Assembly: GCA_039933635.1 (NCBI GenBank)
Contig: JBDTNQ010000020.1
Span: 1-46,494 of the forward strand
Origin: JBDTNQ01 sp039933635
GTDB taxonomy: Bacteria; Acidobacteriota; Vicinamibacteria; Vicinamibacterales; SCN-69-37
Reading direction: 5' to 3'
Length of the DNA: 46,494 nt
Part shown: piece by piece, positions 16,880 to 24,633 of the stretch
Numbering within the stretch: the first letter of the stretch is position 1
How the letters are laid out: each line of letters starts with the position of its first letter
Made by a program: the position numbers and the translations under genes
The notes under the pieces: generated by a model
The model's input: only the letters and a program-made list of their open reading frames with translations
Databases searched by the model: none
What the model was told of the DNA's origin: nothing

Positions 16880-16912
16880 AACGGGCGGCGCGAATCACTC
16901 GCGCCGCCCGTT
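16880..16912 (-). terminator. Hairpin downstream of ahcY
   Basis: A perfect 14-bp inverted repeat (arms 16880-16893 and 16899-16912, AACGGGCGGCGCGA and its complement, 5-nt loop). On the minus strand it follows the ahcY stop by 34 bp and is followed by GTCTTTC, only weakly T-rich. On the plus strand nothing T-rich follows. It most likely terminates the sahR-ahcY transcript. Confidence 0.65.
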
Positions 16913-16948
16913 GAACCTGTCGTACCTGTCGTACCCGACGTACCCGTC
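16913..16948. repeat. 9-bp tandem repeat, (GTACCTGTC)4
   Basis: Four 9-bp units in a row: GAACCTGTC, GTACCTGTC, GTACCCGAC, GTACCCGTC. The last unit overlaps the ahcY stop codon. On the other strand the unit is RGGTACGNC, the same unit found at 32032-32058 after another gene. Confidence 0.8.
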
Positions 16949-18446
16949 AGTATCGATAGTGCTCCGGCTTGTACGGCCCGCTGACGCTCACGCCGATGTA
17001 CTTGGCCTGTTCGTCGCTGAGCGTGGTCAGCCGCACGCCGAGCTTCTCGAGGTGCAGACGCGCCACTTCCTCGTCGAGCTTCTTCGGCAGCATGAGCACC
17101 TGCTTGCCAATCTTCTCCGCGTTCTCGTGCAGCTCGAGCTGCGCGAGCACCTGGTTGGTGAACGACGCGGACATGACGAACGATGGGTGACCGGTCGCGC
17201 AGCCGAGGTTCAACAGGCGGCCTTCGGCCAGCACGAGCACGCTGTGGCCATCCGGGAACTGCCACTCGTCGTACTGCGGTTTGATCTCGACCTTGTTGAT
17301 GCCCTTGACCTTCTTGAGACCGGCCATGTCGATCTCGTTGTCGAAGTGGCCAATGTTGCCGATGATGGCCTTGTCCTTCATCTTCGCCATGTGATCGACC
17401 GTGATGATGTTGAAGTTGCCCGTCGCGGTCACGAAGATGTCCGCCTTGTGCAGAACGTCGTCGATGCGGACGACCTCATACCCTTCCATCGCCGCCTGCA
17501 ATGCGCAGATGGGATCGATCTCGGTGATGACGACGCGGCAGCCCTGGCCACGGAGCGCCTGGGCGCAGCCCTTGCCCACTTCGCCGTAGCCGAACACCAC
17601 GGCCAGCTTGCCGCCGAGCATCACGTCGCTGGCGCGCGCCAGGCCATCCGGCAGCGAGTGCCGGCAGCCGTAGATGTTGTCGAACTTCGACTTGGTGACC
17701 GAGTCGTTGACGTTGATCGCGGGGAACAGCAACGTGCCGGCCTTCATCATCTCGTAGAGACGATGCACGCCCGTGGTGGTCTCTTCCGAGACGCCGCGGA
17801 TGCCCTGGGCGACCTTCGTCCACACACCCGGACGCGCCTTGAGCTCCTTGCGCAACGACTCGAGGATCACGCCCCACTCTTCCGGATCCGCCGCCTCATT
17901 GAACGCCGGGATCTTGCCGGCCTTCTCGAACTCATGCGCCTTGTGCACGAACAGCGTCGCGTCTCCGCCATCGTCGACGATGAGGGAGGGACCACCGTTG
18001 TCCGGCCAGAGCAGCGCTTCGGTCGTGCACCACCAGTACTCGTCCAGCGTCTCGCCCTTCCAGGCAAACACCGGGATGCCCTTCGGCTGCTCGGGCGTCC
18101 CCTTCGTCTCGGGACGGCCGACGACGACCGCCGCAGCCGCGTGGTCCTGCGTCGAGAAGATGTTGCACGACACCCAGCGCACGTCGGCACCGAGCACGTC
18201 GAGCGTCTCGATCAGCACCGCGGTCTGAATGGTCATGTGCAGCGAACCCATGATCCGCGCGCCAGCGAGCGGCTTCTTGCCGGCGTAGCGCTCACGAAGC
18301 GCCATCAACCCGGGCATTTCCTGCTCGGCCAACCGCATTTCCTTGCGGCCCCACTCGGCGAGACCGAGGTCGGCGACTTTGTAGGGCTGGCGGCCCGCCT
18401 TGCGGGCAACATCGAAGGCGTGTTCGGCGAGAGTAGCAGTGGACAT
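16947..18446 (-). CDS. ahcY: Adenosylhomocysteinase (S-adenosylhomocysteine hydrolase)
   Basis: 499 residues; hydrolyses S-adenosylhomocysteine to adenosine and homocysteine in the cytoplasm, removing the product inhibitor of methyltransferases. Conserved segments: GSLHMTIQTAVLIETL, CNIFSTQDHAAAA, the NAD loop VVFGYGEVGKGCAQALRGQG, SKFDNIYGCRHS with the active-site Lys/Asp region, NIGHFDNEIDMAGL, and the C-terminal KPEHYRY that reaches into the neighbouring subunit. It carries the ~40-residue insert (FAWKGETLDEYWWCTTEALL) typical of longer bacterial forms, which accounts for the length over ~430. AGGAG precedes the ATG by four bases. It lies 39 bp downstream of the SahR-like regulator, so the two are probably co-transcribed and controlled by the operator at 19514-19529. 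Confidence 0.97.
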   Translation of the reverse strand: MSTATLAEHAFDVARKAGRQPYKVADLGLAEWGRKEMRLAEQEMPGLMALRERYAGKKPLAGARIMGSLHMTIQTAVLIETLDVLGADVRWVSCNIFSTQDHAAAAVVVGRPETKGTPEQPKGIPVFAWKGETLDEYWWCTTEALLWPDNGGPSLIVDDGGDATLFVHKAHEFEKAGKIPAFNEAADPEEWGVILESLRKELKARPGVWTKVAQGIRGVSEETTTGVHRLYEMMKAGTLLFPAINVNDSVTKSKFDNIYGCRHSLPDGLARASDVMLGGKLAVVFGYGEVGKGCAQALRGQGCRVVITEIDPICALQAAMEGYEVVRIDDVLHKADIFVTATGNFNIITVDHMAKMKDKAIIGNIGHFDNEIDMAGLKKVKGINKVEIKPQYDEWQFPDGHSVLVLAEGRLLNLGCATGHPSFVMSASFTNQVLAQLELHENAEKIGKQVLMLPKKLDEEVARLHLEKLGVRLTTLSDEQAKYIGVSVSGPYKPEHYRY

Positions 18447-18475
18447 AAGACTCCTAGATGGCTGACGGGATCACA

Positions 18476-18536
18476 GGTTCAAGGTTCACGGTTCGGTTCC
18501 GGGTTCCGGGTTCCGGGTTCCAACGTGCCCGGGTTC
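18476..18536. repeat. Degenerate GGTTC/CCGGGTT short repeat at 3' end of sahR
   Basis: Repeated GGTTC and CCGGGTT units, with three tight copies of GGGTTCC around 18500-18522. The array covers the last codons of the SahR-like gene and its stop, so the protein ends in a low-complexity tail (GTRNPEPGTEP) translated from the repeat. Confidence 0.7.
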
Positions 18537-19514
18537 AGTGCCGAGCTCCGCGTTCGAAGGTCTCGGTTCGCCATTGGCCGCCGTCGCCGCAAACAGCGCA
18601 GGTCCTTTGGCGTCGGTATCGGGCGCAAGGGCGACGATGCGTGGAGAGACGAAGCCGGCGTGAGCGAGCAACCGGCAGAGCTGGTCGTCCGAGAATCCCA
18701 GCCACACGTGGCCCATCTGCTGCCGGTACTCTTCCCGATCGTGGGGCGCCATGTCGACGATCAGGAGACGACCGCCAGGCTTCAACACGCGGGCGGCTTC
18801 CGCCAGCGCGAGTGCGGGTGCGGGAACGTGGTGCAGGACGAGCATCATCACCGCGGCATCGAGCACCGCGTCGGGGAGCGGTAGTGCTTCGAGCGATCCG
18901 CGACGGAGATCGATGTTCGGCAGATGCTGGGCTCGTGCGCGCGCCGACGTGAGCATTTCGTCGGATCCATCCACGCCAACGACTCGCGCGACGTGCGGTG
19001 CGAGCATGCTCGAAACCAGTCCCGTACCACAGCCCAGATCGCCAACGACCCAGTCTCCGGGCAACAACCCAAGCAATGCGTGCAACGAGGCATGGCCCCC
19101 GAACAGCTCCTCGCGGAGCCGGTCCCATTCGGCAGCCGCCGCGGCAAAAAATTGTTGCGAGGCCTGACTGCGCTCCGCGAGCACGCTCGTCAGGCGCCGA
19201 GCATCCTGATCGGCGCCGACTCGAGCCGACAGCTGGCCACGAGTCAATTGCCACACTTGCGCGCGGGCCGAGTCCGCATCCTGCCGTGCCAGGGCGTAGT
19301 AGCGACTGGTCCCGTCGCGTCGGGACGTGACCCACTCGGCATCCGCCAGGGTCTTCAGATGACGACTGACGGTCGACTGCGGCAGCTGCGTCACCGCGCA
19401 CAGCTCCGACACCGTCAGCTCCTGCTGATCGAGAAGCGCCAGCATCCGACAGCGGGTGTGATCCGCCAGAACTGAGAAGGCGTCGAGTAGGGTGAGGGCC
19501 GGAACTGGTATCAA
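18486..19514 (-). CDS. SahR-like ArsR-family regulator fused to a SAM methyltransferase-like domain
   Basis: 342 residues from TTG 19514. Residues 1-80 are an ArsR winged helix: LLDAFSVLADHTRCRMLALL, LTVSELCAVTQLPQSTVSRH (recognition helix) and TSRRDGTSRYYALA. Residues ~120-300 are a class I methyltransferase-like fold: VVGDLGCGTGLVSSMLAPHV (motif I), VVGVDGSDEML, and VLKPGGRLLIVDMAP. This fusion is known as SahR in Proteobacteria, a repressor of S-adenosylhomocysteine recycling genes that senses SAH through the second domain. Its position just upstream of ahcY fits that role. The promoter upstream has an inverted repeat over predicted +1, consistent with autorepression. The last ~25 residues come from a tandem repeat and are unlikely to matter. 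Enzymatic activity is not expected. Confidence 0.85.
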   Translation of the reverse strand: MIPVPALTLLDAFSVLADHTRCRMLALLDQQELTVSELCAVTQLPQSTVSRHLKTLADAEWVTSRRDGTSRYYALARQDADSARAQVWQLTRGQLSARVGADQDARRLTSVLAERSQASQQFFAAAAAEWDRLREELFGGHASLHALLGLLPGDWVVGDLGCGTGLVSSMLAPHVARVVGVDGSDEMLTSARARAQHLPNIDLRRGSLEALPLPDAVLDAAVMMLVLHHVPAPALALAEAARVLKPGGRLLIVDMAPHDREEYRQQMGHVWLGFSDDQLCRLLAHAGFVSPRIVALAPDTDAKGPALFAATAANGEPRPSNAELGTEPGHVGTRNPEPGTEP

Positions 19515-19529
19515 TCCGTAAATCCGGAT
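19514..19529 (-). promoter_or_regulatory. Candidate operator: ATCCG-N6-CGGAT inverted repeat
   Basis: A perfect 5-bp inverted repeat with a 6-bp spacer lies over the predicted transcription start (about 19526) and reaches the TTG start codon. ArsR-family repressors bind such dyads as dimers, so this is a likely site for the SahR-like protein encoded next to it. Only one copy was seen, so the motif is unproven. Confidence 0.45.
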
Positions 19530-19532
19530 GCA

Positions 19533-19561
19533 ATGATAATCGTCGCCAGGTTCCGGGTCAA
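19533..19561 (-). promoter_or_regulatory. Sigma70 promoter of sahR-ahcY
   Basis: On the minus strand: TTGACC (19561-19556), 17-bp spacer, TATCAT (19538-19533). Both boxes match consensus at five of six positions with ideal spacing. Predicted +1 is about 19526, giving a 5' leader of about 12 nt. Confidence 0.7.
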
Positions 19562-19655
19562 TGGCGATTTCGCCACTTCTGCTAAAGGCTGTATTTTGTT
19601 GAAGATAGCGCGAACGCCAAGGCGGACGGCTTTGTCTGGTACGGACTCGTGACGT

Positions 19656-20483
19656 TTATTTTGCGGCGGCCTGGGCGATCTTCTGCGCCTGGGGCAGGCT
19701 GACGTCGCAGGTTGGGTCATTGATCCGGCACTGCGCCACGGTCAGCCCGCACCCGCACGAGCAATGTTCGGTGTTCATGGTGGTCAGCGCCTTTTCACGC
19801 TGCGAGGCGGACAGGGTCTTCAGATCAACGCCCGGAATCTCGGTCGCATAGGCTGCGTTCGCGAGAAACACCTGTCCGGTATCGGGCACCGTCTGGACCA
19901 CGGCCTCGCTCGGCAGCCCGGCCAACACTCGCACCTCGTGTTCGGTGCGGACGGGATCGAGCAGCCCGACATGCCGCTGCATCATCTTGCCGGCGGGACT
20001 GACCACGAATGTCGACGGCACGGCGGGAAGGCCGCCGAAGGCCTGCTGCACGTCGTCACCGACGACCGCGACGGGATAATTGATGTGGTACTGCTGGGCA
20101 AACGCCGCGACTTCGGCCGCCGGACGGGTGTCGATCGACAGTCCAAGAATCACCACTCGATCCTTGTAGCGCTCCTGCAGTGCGACCAGTGCGGGGATCT
20201 CTTCGCGACACGGTCCGCACCACGTCGCCCAGAAATTGACGAGTACCACCTTACCGGCCCACGACGACTTGTCGATCGGGCGCCCGGATACGTCGCTCAG
20301 CGCGAGCGCGGGCATCGCCACCGGCTTGTCTGAAAACTGCAACGTGAGACCGCGTCCAGAATTCGCCGCGGTCGTCTCGGCGATCGCGTCAGGCACCGCG
20401 CCGGAGCGCCACTTCATCGACACGACGCCGACGACGGCCAGGAGGGCCACCACACTCATCACGATCAGCATTGTTCGTCGCAT
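19656..20483 (-). CDS. TlpA-type thioredoxin with cysteine-rich C-terminal tail
   Basis: 275 residues from ATG 20483 (an in-frame TTG at 20492 overlaps the upstream gene). An N-terminal membrane anchor (MLIVMSVVALLAVVGVVSM) precedes a periplasmic TlpA/ResA-like thioredoxin domain (about 45-185): VVLVNFWATWCGPCREEIPA with the redox-active WCGPC, the strand VVILGLSIDT, and the cis-Pro region GLPAVPSTFVV. These proteins reduce periplasmic disulfides, often for cytochrome c maturation. The unusual part is the last ~45 residues, EHCSCGCGLTVAQCRINDPT and CDVSL, with five cysteines; similar CxCGC tails occur in some secreted acidobacterial proteins, and could bind metal. It starts six bases before the end of the S9 peptidase gene, so the two are co-transcribed. 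Confidence 0.85.
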   Translation of the reverse strand: MRRTMLIVMSVVALLAVVGVVSMKWRSGAVPDAIAETTAANSGRGLTLQFSDKPVAMPALALSDVSGRPIDKSSWAGKVVLVNFWATWCGPCREEIPALVALQERYKDRVVILGLSIDTRPAAEVAAFAQQYHINYPVAVVGDDVQQAFGGLPAVPSTFVVSPAGKMMQRHVGLLDPVRTEHEVRVLAGLPSEAVVQTVPDTGQVFLANAAYATEIPGVDLKTLSASQREKALTTMNTEHCSCGCGLTVAQCRINDPTCDVSLPQAQKIAQAAAK

Positions 20484-20488
20484 GAAGG

Positions 20489-22648
20489 TCAATTCTGATG
20501 CGGGCTGTCTGGCCGCGACACGAGCGCGTCGACGAAGAACTCCATCATCCGCGAAAACGGGACCGCGCTGTGCTCCATATCCGGCCCGATCTGCACGTCA
20601 TACGACTTACCGGCCGTGTTCAGCGCCTTCATCAACTGCAGCGCGTTGCTCGGATGCACGTTGTTGTCGGCAGTGCCGTAGTAGATCAGCAGCCGCCCCT
20701 GCAGAGTGGACGCATAGGTCATAGCGCTACCGGCATCGTACCCCGCGGCGTTGCCTTGCGGGGTCCACATGTAGCGTTCGGTGTAGATCGTATCGTAGTG
20801 CCGCCAATCGGTCGGCGCGGACGAAACGGATGCGGCCGCAAAGAGTTGGGGGTAGCGCAACAGGCACATCAGTGCCGCGTAGCCGCCGTACGAGGTGCCG
20901 TAGATGCCCACATGCCCGGCGTCGACGTATGGCCGATCGCGAATCGCCTTGACCCCCTCGGCCAGGTCGTCGATTTCGGTGCGTCCAAGCTTGAGATACA
21001 GCTCATCGAGCGTCCGACGTCCCAGTCCTGGCGCGGCGCGCGTGCCCAGGGTGACGGTCAGGAAGCCGTACTCCGCGATGGCCGGGGGCAGGGAAAAACT
21101 CTCCGCCGGCACGCCGTCCGCGGCTTCCGGCCCGCCGTAAACCGACACCAGCACGGGATATCGTCGCCGGGGGTCGAACGTCGACGGAAACGCGATGTTC
21201 CCGTACAACCGCGTGCGTCCGTCAGCGGCCAGATACGAGAACTGCTCGACCGGACGCAGGCTCAGCTCGCGCACGCGTGTCAGGTCGCTCGCGGCGAGCT
21301 CGGCCACGACCTCGCCCCGCGCGTCGACCAGACGCGAGGCGGGCGGCTGATCGTGCGACTGGTAGACGTCGACGAAGTACCGTCCGTCGGGTGACAGCCT
21401 CACGGTGTGGGTGAAGCGCGGATCGGTCAGGCGCGTGTCGTCTCGCCCATCCAGGCCGACGCGATGTAGCTGCCATTTCATGAACGAGTCGCCGTCGCGC
21501 GCCATGTAGTAGAGCTGGCGCGCCGTCTCGTCCACGCGGACAATCGATCCCGCCTCCGCGGTCGTCAGGTGCGTGATCGGCGTGATCGCGCCCGAGTCGG
21601 CGTCGCCCACGTAGTAGTTCCGCCACCCGGTTCGCTCGGACGCGAGAATGAAATGCCGATTGTCGGCCAGGTACCGGACCAGGGGATGGTTCTCGATCCA
21701 ACCCGTCGGCCAATCCTCGCGCACGATCACCCGGCACGCGCCGGAGACGGGTTGGCAGCCGACGTACTCGAGGTGCTGCTGCCGGCGATCCGTTCGAAAG
21801 AGTCTGAGTTCGCGCCCGTCAGGCGCCCACGCCAGCCCATAGACGTAGTGCCCCATCACGTCGTCGCTGAACGGCTTTCCGCCGCGCACGTCAATCCGCG
21901 TCGTCGATCGCGCCGCGGTGTCGTAGACCCATACATCGGCGATCGGATTGTCAGTGCCCGCCTTCGGATAGGCCTCGGTGTCGACCCGCGACTGTACCCG
22001 CGTCTGGTCGATCGTCACGTAGTAGTCGCGAACCGGACGTTCGTCAAAGCGGTAGAACGCGACCCGGCGGCTGTCAGGCGACCACCAGATCGCCGAGGTC
22101 TGCTCGAGCTCTTCGCCGTACACCCAGCTTGCCTCGCCGTACTTCACCCGCGCGGTCTCGCCGCCGTCACGCGTGAGGGCAAGCTCGCCGGATCCGTCGG
22201 CCCGGCTGAGATACAGGTTCCGATCTCGCGTGTAAGCCTTCTGCGTACGGTCTGGGGACGCTTCGCACGAGCGCTGGCGGCCGCGATCGACGATGGCGAC
22301 CGGGCAGGGATCGGCGCCCGGGAAGACATCAGAATCGGGACCCGTCACGCGGTTTCTGGCCGGCGCCGCCGGCTCCGGCCCGTCCACCATTTCGGCACGT
22401 GCGGCGATGGTGAACCGCCGGCGCTGACCACCACGGGTGTAGGTGAAGGATTGACTGTCGGACGCCCAGAGGACGTTGAGGGCCCCCGAGACGAACGCTG
22501 GCCCATCGCGCAGCCGATCGCGCATCCGGGCATACGCCGCCGCGCCCGGCACATCGCGGCGCGCATCGGGTTCCTGGGCCACGAGCGCCGCCGTCGCAAG
22601 AACCAGCGCGCCGGCAACCGTCGCTCGGAATGGAAACCGCACGCCCAC
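20489..22648 (-). CDS. Exported S9 family prolyl oligopeptidase (dipeptidyl peptidase IV-like)
   Basis: About 719 residues from GTG 22648 (GTG 22642 equally possible). Signal peptide FRATVAGALVLATAALVAQ. An N-terminal DPPIV-type beta-propeller (about 70-470; VLWASDSQSFTYTRGG, WVYGEELEQTSAIWWSPDSR with the Glu pair region that binds the substrate amino end) precedes the alpha/beta hydrolase domain: nucleophile GIYGTSYGGYAALM, acid GTADNNVHPSNAL, and catalytic His in DMEHSAVP. It should remove dipeptides from peptide N-termini in the periplasm. The frame is open to 22882, but that extension is translated from a palindromic repeat and has no family similarity. Followed by the overlapping TlpA gene; divergent from the photolyase. 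Confidence 0.9.
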   Translation of the reverse strand: MGVRFPFRATVAGALVLATAALVAQEPDARRDVPGAAAYARMRDRLRDGPAFVSGALNVLWASDSQSFTYTRGGQRRRFTIAARAEMVDGPEPAAPARNRVTGPDSDVFPGADPCPVAIVDRGRQRSCEASPDRTQKAYTRDRNLYLSRADGSGELALTRDGGETARVKYGEASWVYGEELEQTSAIWWSPDSRRVAFYRFDERPVRDYYVTIDQTRVQSRVDTEAYPKAGTDNPIADVWVYDTAARSTTRIDVRGGKPFSDDVMGHYVYGLAWAPDGRELRLFRTDRRQQHLEYVGCQPVSGACRVIVREDWPTGWIENHPLVRYLADNRHFILASERTGWRNYYVGDADSGAITPITHLTTAEAGSIVRVDETARQLYYMARDGDSFMKWQLHRVGLDGRDDTRLTDPRFTHTVRLSPDGRYFVDVYQSHDQPPASRLVDARGEVVAELAASDLTRVRELSLRPVEQFSYLAADGRTRLYGNIAFPSTFDPRRRYPVLVSVYGGPEAADGVPAESFSLPPAIAEYGFLTVTLGTRAAPGLGRRTLDELYLKLGRTEIDDLAEGVKAIRDRPYVDAGHVGIYGTSYGGYAALMCLLRYPQLFAAASVSSAPTDWRHYDTIYTERYMWTPQGNAAGYDAGSAMTYASTLQGRLLIYYGTADNNVHPSNALQLMKALNTAGKSYDVQIGPDMEHSAVPFSRMMEFFVDALVSRPDSPHQN

Positions 22649-22686
22649 TAGCGTATCGGAGAAGGCTGGCTGTTCGCCGCGCGAGG

Positions 22687-22710
22687 GCCCCGGACCTGAA
22701 GGTCCGGGGC
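22687..22710. repeat. Palindromic repeat copy A
   Basis: Arms GCCCCGGACCT (22687-22697) and AGGTCCGGGGC (22700-22710), 11 bp, perfect, two-base centre. It lies in the region between the divergent S9 peptidase and photolyase genes; no T-run follows, so it is not an intrinsic terminator. Flanked by CTCC/GGAG sequence shared with copy B. Confidence 0.75.
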
Positions 22711-22764
22711 TCCACGGAGTCGTGGGGCCGGCCCTCCATGGAGCCCTGAACCCCAGCCCCTGGA

Positions 22765-22788
22765 GCCCTGGACCTTCAGGTCCAGGGC
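22765..22788. repeat. Palindromic repeat copy B
   Basis: Arms GCCCTGGACCT (22765-22775) and AGGTCCAGGGC (22778-22788), 11 bp, two-base centre. It differs from copy A by a compensating base change on both arms (C-G to T-A), so pairing is kept while sequence changes. This suggests that the folded form matters or that the element spreads as a unit. Confidence 0.75.
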
Positions 22789-22817
22789 CATGCGCGCGGG
22801 TGCGACACAATACGAGC

Positions 22818-24323
22818 GTGGCGCCCGTTCCCGCACAACGCATCCGCGCGCTCAACACCAGGGAGGCGCGTCCCGACGGCACCTGCGTCCTCTACTGGAT
22901 GGTCGCCGCCCGACGACTCTCATCGAACTTCGGCTTGCAGCGCGCGGCCGAGTGGGCCATCGCGCTGCAGCGGCCGCTTGTCATCTTCGAACCCTTGCGC
23001 GTGGACTATCGGTGGGCCAGCGACCGGCTGCACCGGTTTGTGATCGAGGGCATGGCCGATCACCACCACGCGATGAGGTCTCGACCGGCCACCTACGTGC
23101 CGCACGTCGAACATCAGCCCGGCGACGGGCGCCGGCTGTTGGACGCTCTTGTCGCCCAGGCCGCGGTCGTTGTCACCGATGACTACCCCGCGTTCTTCGT
23201 GCCGGGCATGTTGTCCGCGGCCGGCAGACGGATCGCCGTGCGGCTCGAGGCCGTCGACTCGAACGGCCTGCTGCCGATGCGGCTCGCCGACCGGACATTC
23301 CCGACCGCGTTCGCATTTCGCGCGCACGTGCAGCGGTCGCTTCGCGCCTGTCTTGCAGAATGGCCCGCGGATATCGCGTGGGACCGCCTGCCGCCACCGG
23401 TCGCTCTGGCGCTGCCCGATGACGCTGGCGCGCGCCCTACGCCGGGTGCAGCGCTGGCGGCTCCTGACGCGCTCATCGCGTCACTGGACATCGACCACAG
23501 TGTCGGCCCGGTGAACGTTCGTGGCGGGACAGCGCCCGCCGCGGCCCGGCTCGCGCACTTCGTGACGAATCTGCTCCCGCGATACACGGATGATCACAAC
23601 CATCCCGATATCGATGGCACCAGCCGACTCTCGCCGTATCTCCATTTCGGGCACCTGTCGGCACATGACGTGTTCACGTCGGTGATGACGGCCGAGCGCT
23701 GGACCTCACGCAAGTTGGCCCTGTCCGGTGGCGGCAAACGCGAAGGATGGTGGGGCGTCTCGGCGGGCGCGGAGGCCTTCCTCGATCAGCTGATCACCTG
23801 GCGCGAGCTCGGATTCAACATGTGCGTCCGCGCACCGGAAACCTACGACCAGTACGAATCGCTTCCGCCGTGGGCGCGCGCGACGCTCGATCGGCACGCG
23901 GGCGATCCCCGCCCCTCCCGCTACTCGACCGAAGCGCTGGCGCGGGCGGACACGCACGACCCGGTCTGGAATGCCGCCCAGCGTCAGCTCGTGCGCGAGG
24001 GCTGGATGCACAATTACCTGCGGATGCTTTGGGGCAAGAAGATCCTCGAGTGGTCAGACACCCCCGAAAGCGCCCTGACCACGATGATTCAGATCATGAA
24101 CCGGTACGCGCTCGACGGACGCGACCCGAACTCCTACGCCGGATACGGGTGGACCCTGGGCCGGTACGATCGCCCATGGGGACCGGAGCGGCCGATTTTC
24201 GGCACCGTGCGCTACATGAGTTCGGAGAACACCGTGCGAAAACTGAAGATCAAGGCCTATCTCCAGCGATTCGGCGCCGAGGCCGTCCCGGAGTCCTTTC
24301 TCTCTTCCCCGTCACTCTTGTAG
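22818..24323 (+). CDS. Class II-like deoxyribodipyrimidine photolyase
   Basis: 501 residues from GTG 22818. It repairs UV-induced cyclobutane pyrimidine dimers with light and FAD. N-terminal Rossmann domain with the class II opening RIRALN...VLYWMVAARRL (the LYWM(Q)xxxR pattern), then the FAD-binding helical domain: LSPYLHFGHLSAHDV, FLDQLITWRELGFNMC, and the diagnostic LRMLWGKKILEWSDTPESAL, followed by NRYALDGRDPNSYAGYGW. These last motifs are characteristic of class II CPD photolyases. The frame is open to 22476 across the palindromic repeat and into the divergent gene, which is not credible as coding. Downstream, pntAb begins 13 bp later, but the genes share no obvious function. Class assignment good; repair activity presumed. 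Confidence 0.88.
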   Translation: MAPVPAQRIRALNTREARPDGTCVLYWMVAARRLSSNFGLQRAAEWAIALQRPLVIFEPLRVDYRWASDRLHRFVIEGMADHHHAMRSRPATYVPHVEHQPGDGRRLLDALVAQAAVVVTDDYPAFFVPGMLSAAGRRIAVRLEAVDSNGLLPMRLADRTFPTAFAFRAHVQRSLRACLAEWPADIAWDRLPPPVALALPDDAGARPTPGAALAAPDALIASLDIDHSVGPVNVRGGTAPAAARLAHFVTNLLPRYTDDHNHPDIDGTSRLSPYLHFGHLSAHDVFTSVMTAERWTSRKLALSGGGKREGWWGVSAGAEAFLDQLITWRELGFNMCVRAPETYDQYESLPPWARATLDRHAGDPRPSRYSTEALARADTHDPVWNAAQRQLVREGWMHNYLRMLWGKKILEWSDTPESALTTMIQIMNRYALDGRDPNSYAGYGWTLGRYDRPWGPERPIFGTVRYMSSENTVRKLKIKAYLQRFGAEAVPESFLSSPSLL

Positions 24324-24336
24324 AGTTGCACCGACG

Positions 24337-24633
24337 ATGAAGCTGGATTTACCGACCGCCCTGTTCGTGTTCATGCTGGCTGCATTCCTGGGCATGGACA
24401 TCATCCGTCGCGTCTCACGGCTCCTGCACACGCCGCTGATGTCGCTGACCAATGCCATCTCCTCAATCGCCGTCGTCGGAGCGCTCCTCATCACGGGAGA
24501 GGCCCACGACTCATTGAGCACGTGGCTCGGCGCCATCGCGGTCTTCGCCTCGACGACCAATCTCGTCAGCGGGTACCTCATCACTGACCGGATGCTGCGG
24601 ATGTTCAAGCGGCGCGAGGCGCCCCGTTCGTGA
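24337..24633 (+). CDS. pntAb: NAD(P) transhydrogenase, membrane subunit alpha2
   Basis: 98 residues with three membrane helices (LPTALFVFMLAAFLGMDIIR, LMSLTNAISSIAVVGALLI, LGAIAVFASTTNLVSGYLIT), the size and pattern of the separate PntAb/dII part of proton-translocating transhydrogenase: MSLTNAISSI and NLVSGYLITDRML are conserved. With PntB it forms the proton channel that drives hydride transfer from NADH to NADP+. It overlaps pntB by four bases (GTGA). The gene for the soluble NAD(H)-binding subunit PntAa, normally directly upstream, is missing here; the photolyase occupies that position. Confidence 0.93.
   Translation: MKLDLPTALFVFMLAAFLGMDIIRRVSRLLHTPLMSLTNAISSIAVVGALLITGEAHDSLSTWLGAIAVFASTTNLVSGYLITDRMLRMFKRREAPRS

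Noticed and set aside
22476..22817. N-terminal extension of the photolyase frame and of the S9 peptidase frame (22649-22882).
   Set aside because: Both run through the palindromic repeat and each other's coding start; no family residues occur there.
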